Shown in pieces: positions 1 through 7,315 of a DNA stretch of 19,882 nt. The notes beneath the pieces were generated by a model, which was not told the origin of the DNA, searched no databases, and saw only the letters and a program-made list of their open reading frames with translations. Both the position numbers and the translations under genes were made by a program. Source of the DNA: an uncultured Collinsella sp. (GTDB taxonomy: Bacteria > Actinomycetota > Coriobacteriia > Coriobacteriales > Coriobacteriaceae). Position 1 is the first letter of the stretch, and each line of letters begins with the position of its first letter. Location of the stretch: assembly GCA_902489295.1 (NCBI GenBank), contig CABTZM010000014.1, positions 1 to 19,882 of the forward strand, written 5' to 3'.

Positions 1-29
1 CGGATGAATGTGGGAACCCGATACCCTGA

Positions 30-48
30 GGGCCGGATCGGCCGGCCC
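30..48. repeat. Hairpin upstream of the transposase
   Basis: GGGCCGG (30-36), loop ATCGG, CCGGCCC (42-48): a perfect 7-bp inverted repeat ending 10 nt before the GGAGG ribosome site. Leader hairpins in insertion sequences are known to limit expression from outside promoters. That role here is inference; GC-rich DNA gives such palindromes easily. Confidence 0.4.
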
Positions 49-67
49 CGGGAGATCGGAGGACGGC

Positions 68-1360
68 ATGTCCGGGAAGAGGAAGAAGGGCTCCGCGAAG
101 GCGGCCCCGAGGGCCTACGGCAGGCTCACCAGGCACGAGCGGGACACGGTCCAGAGGATGCTGGAGCGCAGGGCCTCGTGCAGGCAGATCGCGAGGGAGC
201 TGGGCAGGTCGCCCTCGACGGTGAGCGCCGAGGTGTCGTCGCACAGGTTCATCACGGCGCCGAGGTCCAGGGGCGGCGAGCGCGTGGGCGCCTCCACCGA
301 CCTGTCGGCGGCCTGCCCGCGCCTGGCCGCGTGGCCGCGCTGCTGCAACGGCTGCGGCCGCTACCGCGCCATCGGCTGCAAGCGCCGCCCCCACGTCTTC
401 TACGAGGCCCGCGCCGCGCAGCTGTGCGCCGACTCGGTGCTCGTCTCGTCCAGGCGCGGCATCGACGCCGACGAGCCGGCCGCGGCGGCCAGGCTGGAGG
501 CCATCAGGGGCTGCCTGCGCCGGGGGCTCTCGCCCGAGCAGATGGCCGCATGCAACGGAGGGCCCGTGGACCTGTCGCCCTCGACCATCTACCGCTGGGT
601 CGCGGCGGGCTACGACGGCATGACCAACATGGAGCTCAGGCGCAAGGTCGGCTACAGGCCGCGCAAGCGCGACGCCGGCCGGGCGGCCACGCGCCACTCC
701 GCCCGCAGGTCGCACGCCGCGTTCCTCGCCCTCGGGGAGGACGCGTGCGCGGCGGCCTGGGAGATGGACACCGTCGAGGGCGCCAGGGAGGACTCGGCCT
801 GCCTGCTCACGCTGCTCCACCGCCCCAGCAGGCTCCAGCTGGCGCTCCCGCTCGGGGAGAAGACCTCCGGGTGCGTCGCGGCCGCCCTGGAGGGCGTCCG
901 GGCGGTCCTCGGCGCCGACGGGACGCGCCGCGTGTTCCGCGCCGTGCTCACCGACAACGGCGCGGAGTTCTCCGACGAGGTCGCGATCGCGGCGCTCCTC
1001 GGCGAGGGGCCGGGCGAGACGAGGCTGTTCTACTGCGACCCCAGGCGCAGCGACCAGAAGGGCGCCTGCGAGCGAAACCACGTCGAGATAAGGAAGCTGC
1101 TTCCCAAGGGCGCGGGTCTCAGGTTCGACCGGCTCGCCCCGGCGGACCTGGCGCTGGCCATGTCGCACGTGAACTCCGAGCCCCGCGGCGCGCTCGGCTT
1201 CTCGACGCCCGCCCGCGCCTTCAGGGCGATGCTCGGGGAGGACGCGGCGGCGCTGCTTGACGCCTACGGCGTGGACGACGTGCCCCTGGCCGAGCTCGAC
1301 CTGACGCCGGGGCTCATCGAGAGGGCGCGCGCAGAGAGGGGCGATGCCCCGCTGGCCTAG
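68..1360 (+). CDS. IS30-family transposase
   Basis: DDE transposase of 430 aa that would move its own insertion sequence. The N-terminus (about residues 18-58) is an IS30-type helix-turn-helix containing IARELGRSPSTVS. A cysteine-rich stretch (CPRL..CCNGCGRY..GC) follows, as in many IS30 proteins. The catalytic core shows WEMDTVEG (Asp234), LTDNGAEF (Asp296) and DQKGACERN (Glu335), so the triad is complete and the gene looks intact. I chose the ATG at 68 because GGAGG sits 5 nt upstream; an in-frame ATG at 8 has no ribosome site. Arg is often AGG and the gene is visibly more GC-rich than its neighbours, a sign of recent transfer. It is the only protein gene on the plus strand. The terminal inverted repeats could not be identified, and the left end may lie at or before base 1. 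Confidence 0.93.
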   Translation: MSGKRKKGSAKAAPRAYGRLTRHERDTVQRMLERRASCRQIARELGRSPSTVSAEVSSHRFITAPRSRGGERVGASTDLSAACPRLAAWPRCCNGCGRYRAIGCKRRPHVFYEARAAQLCADSVLVSSRRGIDADEPAAAARLEAIRGCLRRGLSPEQMAACNGGPVDLSPSTIYRWVAAGYDGMTNMELRRKVGYRPRKRDAGRAATRHSARRSHAAFLALGEDACAAAWEMDTVEGAREDSACLLTLLHRPSRLQLALPLGEKTSGCVAAALEGVRAVLGADGTRRVFRAVLTDNGAEFSDEVAIAALLGEGPGETRLFYCDPRRSDQKGACERNHVEIRKLLPKGAGLRFDRLAPADLALAMSHVNSEPRGALGFSTPARAFRAMLGEDAAALLDAYGVDDVPLAELDLTPGLIERARAERGDAPLA

Positions 1361-1485
1361 CCTGAAGGCAAAACGGAATAGGCTGACCGACCGTCCGGCT
1401 GAGTCTGGGAAGAGGTGCCGGGCGGAGGGCGGAGCATGGCCACCGGACCCATCGAAACACATCTCCACCGTTCCTTCAACTGGGA

Positions 1486-1524
1486 AAACGGCGCCCCCGG
1501 GGCCCGTGAGGGGCCTCGGGGGCG
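1486..1524 (-). terminator. Possible intrinsic terminator of the murE-to-dtd cluster
   Basis: The arms 1492-1505 and 1511-1524 pair over 14 bp (CGCCCCCGGGGCCC with one G-U) around a GTGAG loop. Read on the minus strand, the hairpin is followed by CCGTTTTCCC, a weak T run. It lies about 145 nt past the dtd stop. On the plus strand it is not followed by T, so it is a poor terminator for the transposase. Confidence 0.4.
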
Positions 1525-1641
1525 TTCAGCTGGCTGCGGGAACGGCCTATCCGCTCAATGTGTTCGGCTGAGATCGGAAATCAACCGCTAAAAAAGCCCC
1601 ATCCCAAATACGTACCAGACGACAACCTCGCATGACCAGTT

Positions 1642-1669
1642 GTTACGCGGTTTGGTAAAACCGCGTAAC
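1642..1669. repeat. Perfect 12-bp palindrome abutting the dtd stop codon
   Basis: GTTACGCGGTTT (1642-1653), loop GGTA, AAACCGCGTAAC (1658-1669). The stem begins at the base after the dtd stop codon (1670-1672). Neither strand has a T run after it, so it is not a standard terminator. It could protect the mRNA 3' end, act in factor-dependent termination, or be a dispersed repeat. Confidence 0.7.
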
Positions 1670-2116
1670 CTAAAGGTTGTCCGTGTCCAAAACGATGGTG
1701 AACGGACCGTCGTTGACCAAGTCGACTTTCATATCGGCGCCAAAGATGCCGTGCGCCACGTGTTCGACATCTTTGCGAACGAGCGTCAAGAAGTACTCGT
1801 AGAGCTCGTTGGCAACATCGGGGGCGCCAGCATCGGTAAACGATGGGCGGCGGCCGTGACGGCAATCGGCGAACAGCGTGAACTGCGACACTACGAGAAC
1901 CTCGCCGTCGACATCGGCAAGTGCCAGGTTGGTCTTGCCGTTCTCGTCCTCGTTAATGCGCAAGCCGCGGAGCTTGCCCCACAGCTTATCAGCCTCGGCG
2001 CGCGTGTCGCCGTGGCCCACGCCCAACAGCACCAGATAGCCGCGCCCAATTTTGCCCACGTACTCGCCGTCGACCGTCACGCCGGCGTTGAGCACGCGCT
2101 GAACCACCGCACGCAC
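1670..2116 (-). CDS. dtd: D-aminoacyl-tRNA deacylase
   Basis: Cytoplasmic proofreading enzyme that hydrolyses D-amino acids from mischarged tRNA. The 148-aa length is normal for the family. The two signature segments are present: SQFTLFAD (residues 77-84) and NDGPFT (135-140), which carries the Gly-cisPro pair (137-138) of the chiral pocket. The N-terminus MRAVVQRV is also typical. The start codon is GTG at 2114-2116. A GAGGAG ribosome site inside the end of rdgB lies 6-7 nt upstream, and only 3 nt separate the two genes, so translation is probably coupled. It is the last gene of the minus-strand cluster. Confidence 0.95.
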   Translation of the reverse strand: MRAVVQRVLNAGVTVDGEYVGKIGRGYLVLLGVGHGDTRAEADKLWGKLRGLRINEDENGKTNLALADVDGEVLVVSQFTLFADCRHGRRPSFTDAGAPDVANELYEYFLTLVRKDVEHVAHGIFGADMKVDLVNDGPFTIVLDTDNL

Positions 2117-2119
2117 GGC

Positions 2120-2761
2120 CTACTCCTCGCCCGTCAGTTTGGCGGATAGGTGCTCGAGCGCATGGAATCGATGGCTGATGGCGTTCTTCTCGTCCGCCGT
2201 GAGCTCGGCCATAGTCTTGCCCGGCGTATCGACCGGCAGGAACAGCGGGTCGTAGCCAAAGCCGTGATCGCCGCGGCCCTCGTGCGCGATAACGCCCTCA
2301 CAGGCGCCCTCGCCATAGGTGACCAGGCCGTCCGTATCGATGAGCGCAACGACGCTCATAAAGCGCGCGGTGCGGTCCTCGTCTGCCACGCCTTCCAGAT
2401 TCACGAGCAGCTTGGCATTGTTGGCGGCATCGTCGCCGTGAACGCCCGCGTAGCGCGCGCTATACACACCGGGCTCACCGTCCAGCGCGTCGACGACCAG
2501 GCCCGAATCGTCGGCAATGGCCATGAGCCCCGTCTCTTCGACGGCAGCCTGCGCCTTGATGATGGCGTTCTCCAAAAACGTCGTGCCGTTTTCCTCGGGG
2601 TCCTCAAATTCGCCCAGCTGGCCGAGCGCCACAAAGCGCACCTCGGGCATGACCTTGCCCAAAATGGCCTCGATCTCGGTGAGCTTATGGGCGTTGCCCG
2701 TTGCCACGACAATGGTCGCCGCCGGGTCGAGGGTGTCGATGTCGATCTTCTCAAGTGCCAT
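2120..2761 (-). CDS. rdgB: XTP/dITP pyrophosphatase (Ham1/RdgB family)
   Basis: Hydrolyses non-canonical purine triphosphates (XTP, dITP, ITP) to monophosphates, keeping deaminated purines out of DNA and RNA. The 213-aa protein has the family motifs in order: TGNAHK (21-26), DDSGL (84-88, metal and substrate site), PGVYSARYAG (97-106), GFGYDPLF (167-174) and SHR (196-198). Residues 1-16 are a short extension before the first strand. AAGGAG 7 nt before the ATG supports the start. It lies downstream of rph, as in many Gram-positive bacteria, but a hairpin after rph may reduce read-through. dtd follows by 3 nt. Confidence 0.95.
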   Translation of the reverse strand: MALEKIDIDTLDPAATIVVATGNAHKLTEIEAILGKVMPEVRFVALGQLGEFEDPEENGTTFLENAIIKAQAAVEETGLMAIADDSGLVVDALDGEPGVYSARYAGVHGDDAANNAKLLVNLEGVADEDRTARFMSVVALIDTDGLVTYGEGACEGVIAHEGRGDHGFGYDPLFLPVDTPGKTMAELTADEKNAISHRFHALEHLSAKLTGEE

Positions 2762-2865
2762 GAGTGGTCTCCTTGTCTCTATAGCAATGCCGCGCCGAGG
2801 GCGACGAGGGCCTCCGCCTCTCCCCTCTCAATCAACGGCAGTCTTATACTTCGACGTTTTCCCAG

Positions 2866-2906
2866 ATAAAACCTGCCAAAATAAACCTGTCCCTTTTTGG
2901 CAGGTT
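2866..2906 (-). terminator. Terminator-like hairpin after rph
   Basis: AACCTGCCAAAA (2870-2881) and TTTTGGCAGGTT (2895-2906) form a perfect 12-bp stem with a 13-nt loop. On the minus strand the 5' arm begins in the rph stop codon and the 3' arm runs into GGTTTTAT. It may be a partial terminator between rph and rdgB. The loop carries a second AAACCTG copy, which would allow an alternative pairing. Confidence 0.5.
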
Positions 2907-3630
2907 AGGCGATGGCTTGGCGCTGAAGCTCGATGAGCTCGGCGATGCCTTTGTCGCCCAAGTCGAGCAGGGCGTTGAGGCGCTTACGGTCAAAGGGCGC
3001 CTGCTCGCCAGTGCCCTGGAGCTCGATCATCTCACCGGTGTCGGTGGCGACGAGGTTCATGTCGACTTCGGCATGGCTGTCCTCGGAATAATCGAGGTCA
3101 AGCAGCGTATTGCCGTCGACAACGCCCATGGAGATGGCGGCCACCTGGCCGGTAAGCGGGATGCGCTCGATCTTGCCCGCCTCGACCCACATGGCGAGGG
3201 CGTCGTGCAGCGCCACCCAGGCGCCGGTAATGCTCGCCGTACGCGTACCGCCATCGGCCTGAATCACATCGCAGTCGACGGTGACGGTGTACTCGCCGAG
3301 CGCTTTCATGTTGACGACGGTACGCAGGCTGCGGCCAATGAGGCGCTCGATCTCCATGGAGCGACCCTTGCGGTTGGCATGCTCGCGCTTGCAGCGCTTG
3401 CCGGTCGACGTCGGCAGCATGGCGTATTCCGCGGTCACCCAGCCGGCCTTAGCTCCCTTTCGCCAGCCCGGCACGCCCTCCTCGATAGTGGCGGCGCACA
3501 GCACGCGCGTGTCGCCAAACTCGGCCAAACACGAGCCGTGGGCGTGCTTCATGACGCCACGGGTGAGCTTAACGGGGCGCAACTCGTTGGCGGCGCGGCC
3601 GTTGGCGCGGTTGACCTGCATGTACTCCAT
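2905..3630 (-). CDS. rph: Ribonuclease PH
   Basis: Phosphate-dependent 3'-5' exoribonuclease that trims the 3' ends of tRNA precursors and structured RNA; it works as a hexamer in the cytoplasm. The 241-aa length is typical. Recognisable blocks are NGRAANELRPVKLTRG near the N-terminus, HGSCLAEFGDTRVLC, AEYAMLPTSTGKRCKRE, KGRSMEIERLIGRSLR, and the catalytic-core segment CDVIQADGGTRTASITG. The C-terminal part has LDLDYSEDSHAEVDMN and IELQGTGEQAPF. The ATG at 3628-3630 has AAAGGA about 7 nt upstream; an ATG three codons later is a less likely start. murI is 55 nt upstream. Confidence 0.97.
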   Translation of the reverse strand: MEYMQVNRANGRAANELRPVKLTRGVMKHAHGSCLAEFGDTRVLCAATIEEGVPGWRKGAKAGWVTAEYAMLPTSTGKRCKREHANRKGRSMEIERLIGRSLRTVVNMKALGEYTVTVDCDVIQADGGTRTASITGAWVALHDALAMWVEAGKIERIPLTGQVAAISMGVVDGNTLLDLDYSEDSHAEVDMNLVATDTGEMIELQGTGEQAPFDRKRLNALLDLGDKGIAELIELQRQAIA

Positions 3631-3685
3631 AGAAATATCCTTTCGGCAAAAGGTGAAGGTGGGCCTTTGATCGGTGACCTTATAT

Positions 3686-4570
3686 CTATTTCAGTTCGTC
3701 GATATCGATATGTTCGATGCTCTTGAGCGGCTGACCAAAGATAAAGCTGCCCGCCACCGCAAACTCGGCAATGTTATCGGCCGTCGTGGCAAAACGATGC
3801 TGCGGCTCGGCGGCGACGCCCGCCAGCTGCTCGCGGCGCGTGAGGATATCGGTCAGCTCTCGTGTGGTCTCCTCGGCGGAACTCACGACGCGCACCCCAG
3901 ACCCCAGCGCATGGCGGATAGGTCCCACCAACAGCGGAAAATGCGTACAGCCGAGCACCACGGTATCGATACCGTGGTCGCGCAGCGGCTCAACCGTGGC
4001 ACCCACCAGTGCACGCACGGCAGGCGTATCGAAGATGTCCTCGTTCTCAAGCCACTGCTCTTGCAGATGCGCACCCGAGGCGAGCTCGTGTTCGACAACC
4101 TCGACAAAGCTCGAGGCGGGGCAGCCGTATACGTCGACGCCGGCATCTAGGTCCTGAATGGCGCGCGTGTAAGCGCCCGAGCGAATGGTGAGGTTGGTGG
4201 CGAGCACGCCCACGCGACGCGTGCGCGTGCTGTTAATGGCGGCGCGTGCGCCCGGGGCGATCACACCGATCACGGGAACGTCGAGCACCTGCTGGGCCAG
4301 ACGCAAGGCCGCAGCTGTCGCCGTGTTGCAGGCGATGACCATAATCTTGACGTCGTGCTTCGACAGCCAACGGCCCGCCTGCAACGCAAACGAGCGCACC
4401 TCATCCTCGGTGCGCGTGCCGTAGGGGCAGCGTTTGGTGTCGCCGAAGTAGTAGACGGACTCATGCGGCAGCGCCGTCGCGATGGCGCGCGCAACCGTCA
4501 GACCGCCCAAACCAGAATCGAACACGCCAATCGGGCGCGTGTCGCCTGCCGGATTCTCGATATCGGACAT
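3686..4570 (-). CDS. murI: Glutamate racemase
   Basis: Makes D-glutamate from L-glutamate for the second position of the peptidoglycan stem peptide. The 294-aa protein has two pseudo-symmetric halves. GVFDSGLGGLTV (15-26) gives the first catalytic Asp/Ser region, and YFGDTKRCPYG lies at 41-51. ACNTAT (80-85) provides one catalytic cysteine (Cys81) and GCTHFPLL (207-214) the other (Cys208), so no key residue is missing. The ATG at 4568-4570 has GGTGA 4 nt upstream. It sits 51 nt after the HAD phosphatase and 55 nt before rph. Sharing a cluster with murE fits a cell-wall role. Confidence 0.97.
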   Translation of the reverse strand: MSDIENPAGDTRPIGVFDSGLGGLTVARAIATALPHESVYYFGDTKRCPYGTRTEDEVRSFALQAGRWLSKHDVKIMVIACNTATAAALRLAQQVLDVPVIGVIAPGARAAINSTRTRRVGVLATNLTIRSGAYTRAIQDLDAGVDVYGCPASSFVEVVEHELASGAHLQEQWLENEDIFDTPAVRALVGATVEPLRDHGIDTVVLGCTHFPLLVGPIRHALGSGVRVVSSAEETTRELTDILTRREQLAGVAAEPQHRFATTADNIAEFAVAGSFIFGQPLKSIEHIDIDELK

Positions 4571-4621
4571 TACCTCACCAGTCTCTCTCGAAAAGACATA
4601 TCCAAGTGCGGCGACGCCGCG

Positions 4622-5533
4622 CTACGAACGCGCCGCGACCAGCAGCTCTGCCGTCGCCGCCCAACCGTCGACAATTTTGCCGCGCGTAACGAAAGCGTTC
4701 TCGCAAGCAGTCAGGAACTCGGGCGCGCCGGCGCTCGTCAGGCCATTCTCGACCAGACAGAACGTGCCCACGTGATCGGCCATGTAGAAGTCGGACTCGG
4801 AATCGCCGAGCGCGAGCGTCTCCTCGCGCTCGATCCCCAGGTGCTCGCAGAAGCGCGCAATGGCGACGCCTTTGTTGAGGCCCGCGGGGTTGATGTTGAA
4901 TGCGCGACCGTCCTCGACGCGATCGAGCTCGAGCGTCGTCGGCTTGGACAGATGCGTCAGGTGACCGTTACAGGCCCACACCAGGCCACAGCCGGCCTCG
5001 TCGAGAATGGCCTGCGCCTCGTCATCGGGGATGTCGCCGCGCATGCCGACGGTAACCTCGCGGTACTTGTAGCCGGTCGACATGTCGTTGTGATACTCGA
5101 TCTTGTGCGGCCAGCGGGCGAGGATCTTCTCGCACACGCCAGTCTGCTCGATCACCTGGTGCGGCGTGAGACCGCAAGATGGGTCGTAGGGCATATCGCC
5201 GGTCAGATACTCCCAATCGTTGGCCTTGAGATCGTACATGACCAGGCCACCCATCTCACCAATGTAGGAGTTGAGGCCGAGCACGCGCGCATCCTCGTGG
5301 ATCATGGTACGGTTGCGGCCCGAGGTGGGAACCACCTGAATACCAGCGCGGGCAAGTGCCACGACGGCCTCGACGAGTTTGGTCGAGGGGTTGCCGTCGT
5401 TGTCGCGCAGCACGCACGAGCCGGGTGCGAGCATCGTGGCATCCAGGTCGGTAAAGACGTACTTGACCTTGGCCAAGCGCTCGCGCATCTCGCCCGAAAG
5501 CTCGGCGACGGTCGGCAGGGTGTTGTGGGACAT
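4622..5533 (-). CDS. HAD-superfamily hydrolase (Cof/MPGP-like phosphatase)
   Basis: Probable cytoplasmic phosphatase of the HAD type with a large cap, 303 aa. Motif I is FTDLDAT (Asp29 nucleophile, Asp31 acid/base), motif II is PTSGR (69-73), the motif III lysine is in NKG (Lys221), and motif IV is GDSESD (243-248). The catalytic set is therefore complete. The substrate cannot be read from the sequence. The layout recalls Cof-type sugar phosphatases or mannosyl-3-phosphoglycerate phosphatase. I chose the ATG at 5531-5533 because GGAG lies 5 nt upstream; an ATG 14 codons earlier (5575) lacks a ribosome site. Its place between murE and murI suggests a link to wall precursors, but this is inference. 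Confidence 0.85.
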   Translation of the reverse strand: MSHNTLPTVAELSGEMRERLAKVKYVFTDLDATMLAPGSCVLRDNDGNPSTKLVEAVVALARAGIQVVPTSGRNRTMIHEDARVLGLNSYIGEMGGLVMYDLKANDWEYLTGDMPYDPSCGLTPHQVIEQTGVCEKILARWPHKIEYHNDMSTGYKYREVTVGMRGDIPDDEAQAILDEAGCGLVWACNGHLTHLSKPTTLELDRVEDGRAFNINPAGLNKGVAIARFCEHLGIEREETLALGDSESDFYMADHVGTFCLVENGLTSAGAPEFLTACENAFVTRGKIVDGWAATAELLVAARS

Positions 5534-5640
5534 GGTTACTCCGTTTACGTAGAAGGGTTTGGGCTTAGACGGCATGTTTTGATTGAGGGAACACGTTTAT
5601 GGCGACAGCGCACTCAGGGCGCCTTCGCCATCATGGTTCA

Positions 5641-7203
5641 TTAGTCAAACTGGGTAACATCGATCAGGCGATTGGCCAACGAAAGGTCGCTCTCGATGGG
5701 CACGAACTCGTCACCCACGTGCATGAGCTCCTCGTCACCCTTTGCCAGCAGCAAGACAATGGTGGGAGCATCGGGGTTAACGTACTCCTCGCGCGCCGCC
5801 TTGAACGCCGCATGCACAGCGGCTTCGCGATCGAGGATGATCTCGTTCGGCGTATCGTCGGGAACATGCTCGGCAAGCTCGCGACAGACTTTCATCGGGT
5901 CCTCGTGAGCCGGGTCCTCGTTGGCAAAGATCATCAGGTCGGAATATGGTGCGGCCTCGCGCGGAAGCTGCTCGCGGCGCTCCTGCGCCTTGCCGCCGGC
6001 AGCGCCAAACACTGCAATGACTGGACTAGTGGGAAACGCGCGCTTGACCGACGAGAAAAGCGAACGGAACGAAAGCTGGTTGTGAGCGTAGTCAACAACA
6101 CAAATCACGCGGCCGTCCTTCGACTCCACGACCTCCATACGGCCCGGCACACGCAGTTTGGAGAGGCCCTTCTTGATAGCCTCGATACCGATGCCGATCT
6201 CGTGCGCAGCGGCGATAGCGACCAGCGCGTTTTCCACGTTAAAGTCGCCCGCGATGCCCAGCAGGACCTTCTCCCCCGCCTCGGACTCGTCGGCACACAG
6301 GCCATGCAGGTTAAACTCGATGTTAAAGCCGACCACGCGGACATCGCTTGCCCACAGGCTTGCCTCGGGATGCTCGACGCCAACGGTCACCAAGCGCTCG
6401 GCCGTCGACGCTGCCTCCAGCACACGGTCAACCTCTTCGGTGCCCAGATTCACCACGGCGGTCTTTGCCTGGTCAAAGATCCTGAGTTTGCTCTCAAAAT
6501 AATCCTCAAACGTGGGGTGTTCGATCGGCGAGATGTGGTCACGCCCGATGTTGAGGAAGCACGCCACGTCAAACGGCAGATTCTCGACGCGTTGGTACTT
6601 GAGCGCCTGGCTCGAGACCTCCATGACCATGGACTGGCGACCGGACTCACGGCAGTTGGCGATATGGCGCCAGACCTCGGGGGCCTCTGGCGTGGTATTG
6701 GTGCTCTCGTAGCACTCGATACCATCGTCGGTACTCACCGAGCCGATCATGCCGCAGGACTCGCCCGCCGCTTTGATAATCGACTGGAGCATAAAAGCGG
6801 CCGTGGTCTTTCCCTTGGTGCCGGTGATGCCCACGATCTTGACGTCGTGGTCGGGACGGTCGTAGACCTCCGGCGGCAACAGGGCCATGGCCGTGCGAAC
6901 ACTATCAACAACCAGCATCGCAGCACCGCTCTCCTTCGCCAGCGGCTCCAGAGACTCGACCAGCGACTCCTCGCACACAAATGCGACGGCGCCCGCATCG
7001 AGCGCCATGCTCAAAAACGCGGGCTTAAAGGCAGCACCTTTGCAAAAGAACACGTCACCTGCCGAGACCGCGCGCGAATCAAACGAGCAGCCGGTCACGG
7101 CACGCTCGTCAACCTGCTCTGATGCGCGCAGCTCACCGCACACATCGAGAAGCTTGGCAAGCGTATCGACCGTGGTCACGGTCGCGGAATCCGAATGGTG
7201 CAT
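5641..7203 (-). CDS. murE: UDP-MurNAc-tripeptide synthetase (Mur ligase MurE)
   Basis: ATP-dependent ligase that adds the third residue, usually a diamino acid, to UDP-MurNAc-L-Ala-D-Glu. The 520-aa protein has the three Mur-ligase domains: an N-terminal UDP-substrate domain (CSFDSRAVSAGDVFF at 39-53), a central ATPase with GITGTKGKTT (125-134), TNTTPEA and the carbamoylated-lysine region FESKLRIF (Lys239), and a C-terminal domain with VVDYAHN (369-375). The specificity loop reads EDPAHEDP (429-436), where meso-diaminopimelate enzymes have DNPR, so lysine, ornithine or another amino acid is more likely. The ATG at 7201-7203 has AAAGG 6 nt upstream. It is the first gene of the minus-strand cluster, with a promoter candidate just upstream. 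Confidence 0.95.
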   Translation of the reverse strand: MHHSDSATVTTVDTLAKLLDVCGELRASEQVDERAVTGCSFDSRAVSAGDVFFCKGAAFKPAFLSMALDAGAVAFVCEESLVESLEPLAKESGAAMLVVDSVRTAMALLPPEVYDRPDHDVKIVGITGTKGKTTAAFMLQSIIKAAGESCGMIGSVSTDDGIECYESTNTTPEAPEVWRHIANCRESGRQSMVMEVSSQALKYQRVENLPFDVACFLNIGRDHISPIEHPTFEDYFESKLRIFDQAKTAVVNLGTEEVDRVLEAASTAERLVTVGVEHPEASLWASDVRVVGFNIEFNLHGLCADESEAGEKVLLGIAGDFNVENALVAIAAAHEIGIGIEAIKKGLSKLRVPGRMEVVESKDGRVICVVDYAHNQLSFRSLFSSVKRAFPTSPVIAVFGAAGGKAQERREQLPREAAPYSDLMIFANEDPAHEDPMKVCRELAEHVPDDTPNEIILDREAAVHAAFKAAREEYVNPDAPTIVLLLAKGDEELMHVGDEFVPIESDLSLANRLIDVTQFD

Positions 7204-7238
7204 CTTTCACCTTTCTCAGCCATTTGGCAGGGACGGTT

Positions 7239-7267
7239 TTTATAGTAACTGAAACGCACCCACGCAA
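7239..7267 (-). promoter_or_regulatory. Candidate promoter for the murE cluster
   Basis: On the minus strand, TTGCGT (7262-7267) is 17 bp from TATAAA (7239-7244), a good -10 with a modest -35. It lies about 35 bp before the murE start and overlaps the T tract of the asnB terminator, a compact arrangement for starting a new transcript. Confidence 0.45.
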
Positions 7268-7290
7268 AAACGGCTCCCGAAGGAGCCGTT
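7264..7290 (-). terminator. Intrinsic terminator of asnB
   Basis: On the minus strand AACGGCTCC, loop TTCG, GGAGCCGTT, then TTTGCG: a 9-bp stem with an extra-stable UUCG tetraloop and a T run (arms 7282-7290 and 7269-7277). It begins about 25 nt past the asnB stop codon. Confidence 0.88.
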
Positions 7291-7315
7291 ACGCGCAGGC
7301 GTTCGTAAGCCGAGG

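Larger units (their letters stand above)
1361..1669. other. Gene-free stretch between the transposase and dtd
   Basis: No convincing gene. The transposase and dtd converge on this stretch. It should contain the right end of the insertion sequence, but I found no inverted repeat matching bases 1-67. It also holds the GC-rich hairpin at 1492-1524 and the start of the palindrome at 1642-1669. A short plus-strand frame at 1344-1571 overlaps the end of the transposase and has no recognisable content. Confidence 0.6.

Noticed and set aside
4..1260. Overlapping 418-codon frame on the plus strand over the transposase
   Set aside because: Arg/Gly/Ala-rich shadow of a GC-rich gene with no domain; the other frame encodes a clear IS30 transposase.
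1..1580. Terminal inverted repeats of the IS30 element
   Set aside because: No convincing match between bases 1-67 and the reverse complement of 1361-1580; partial GCCGGA matches are expected in GC-rich DNA.
5593..5622. Hairpin after murE as a terminator
   Set aside because: The stem is interrupted by a two-base mismatch and no T run follows on the minus strand.
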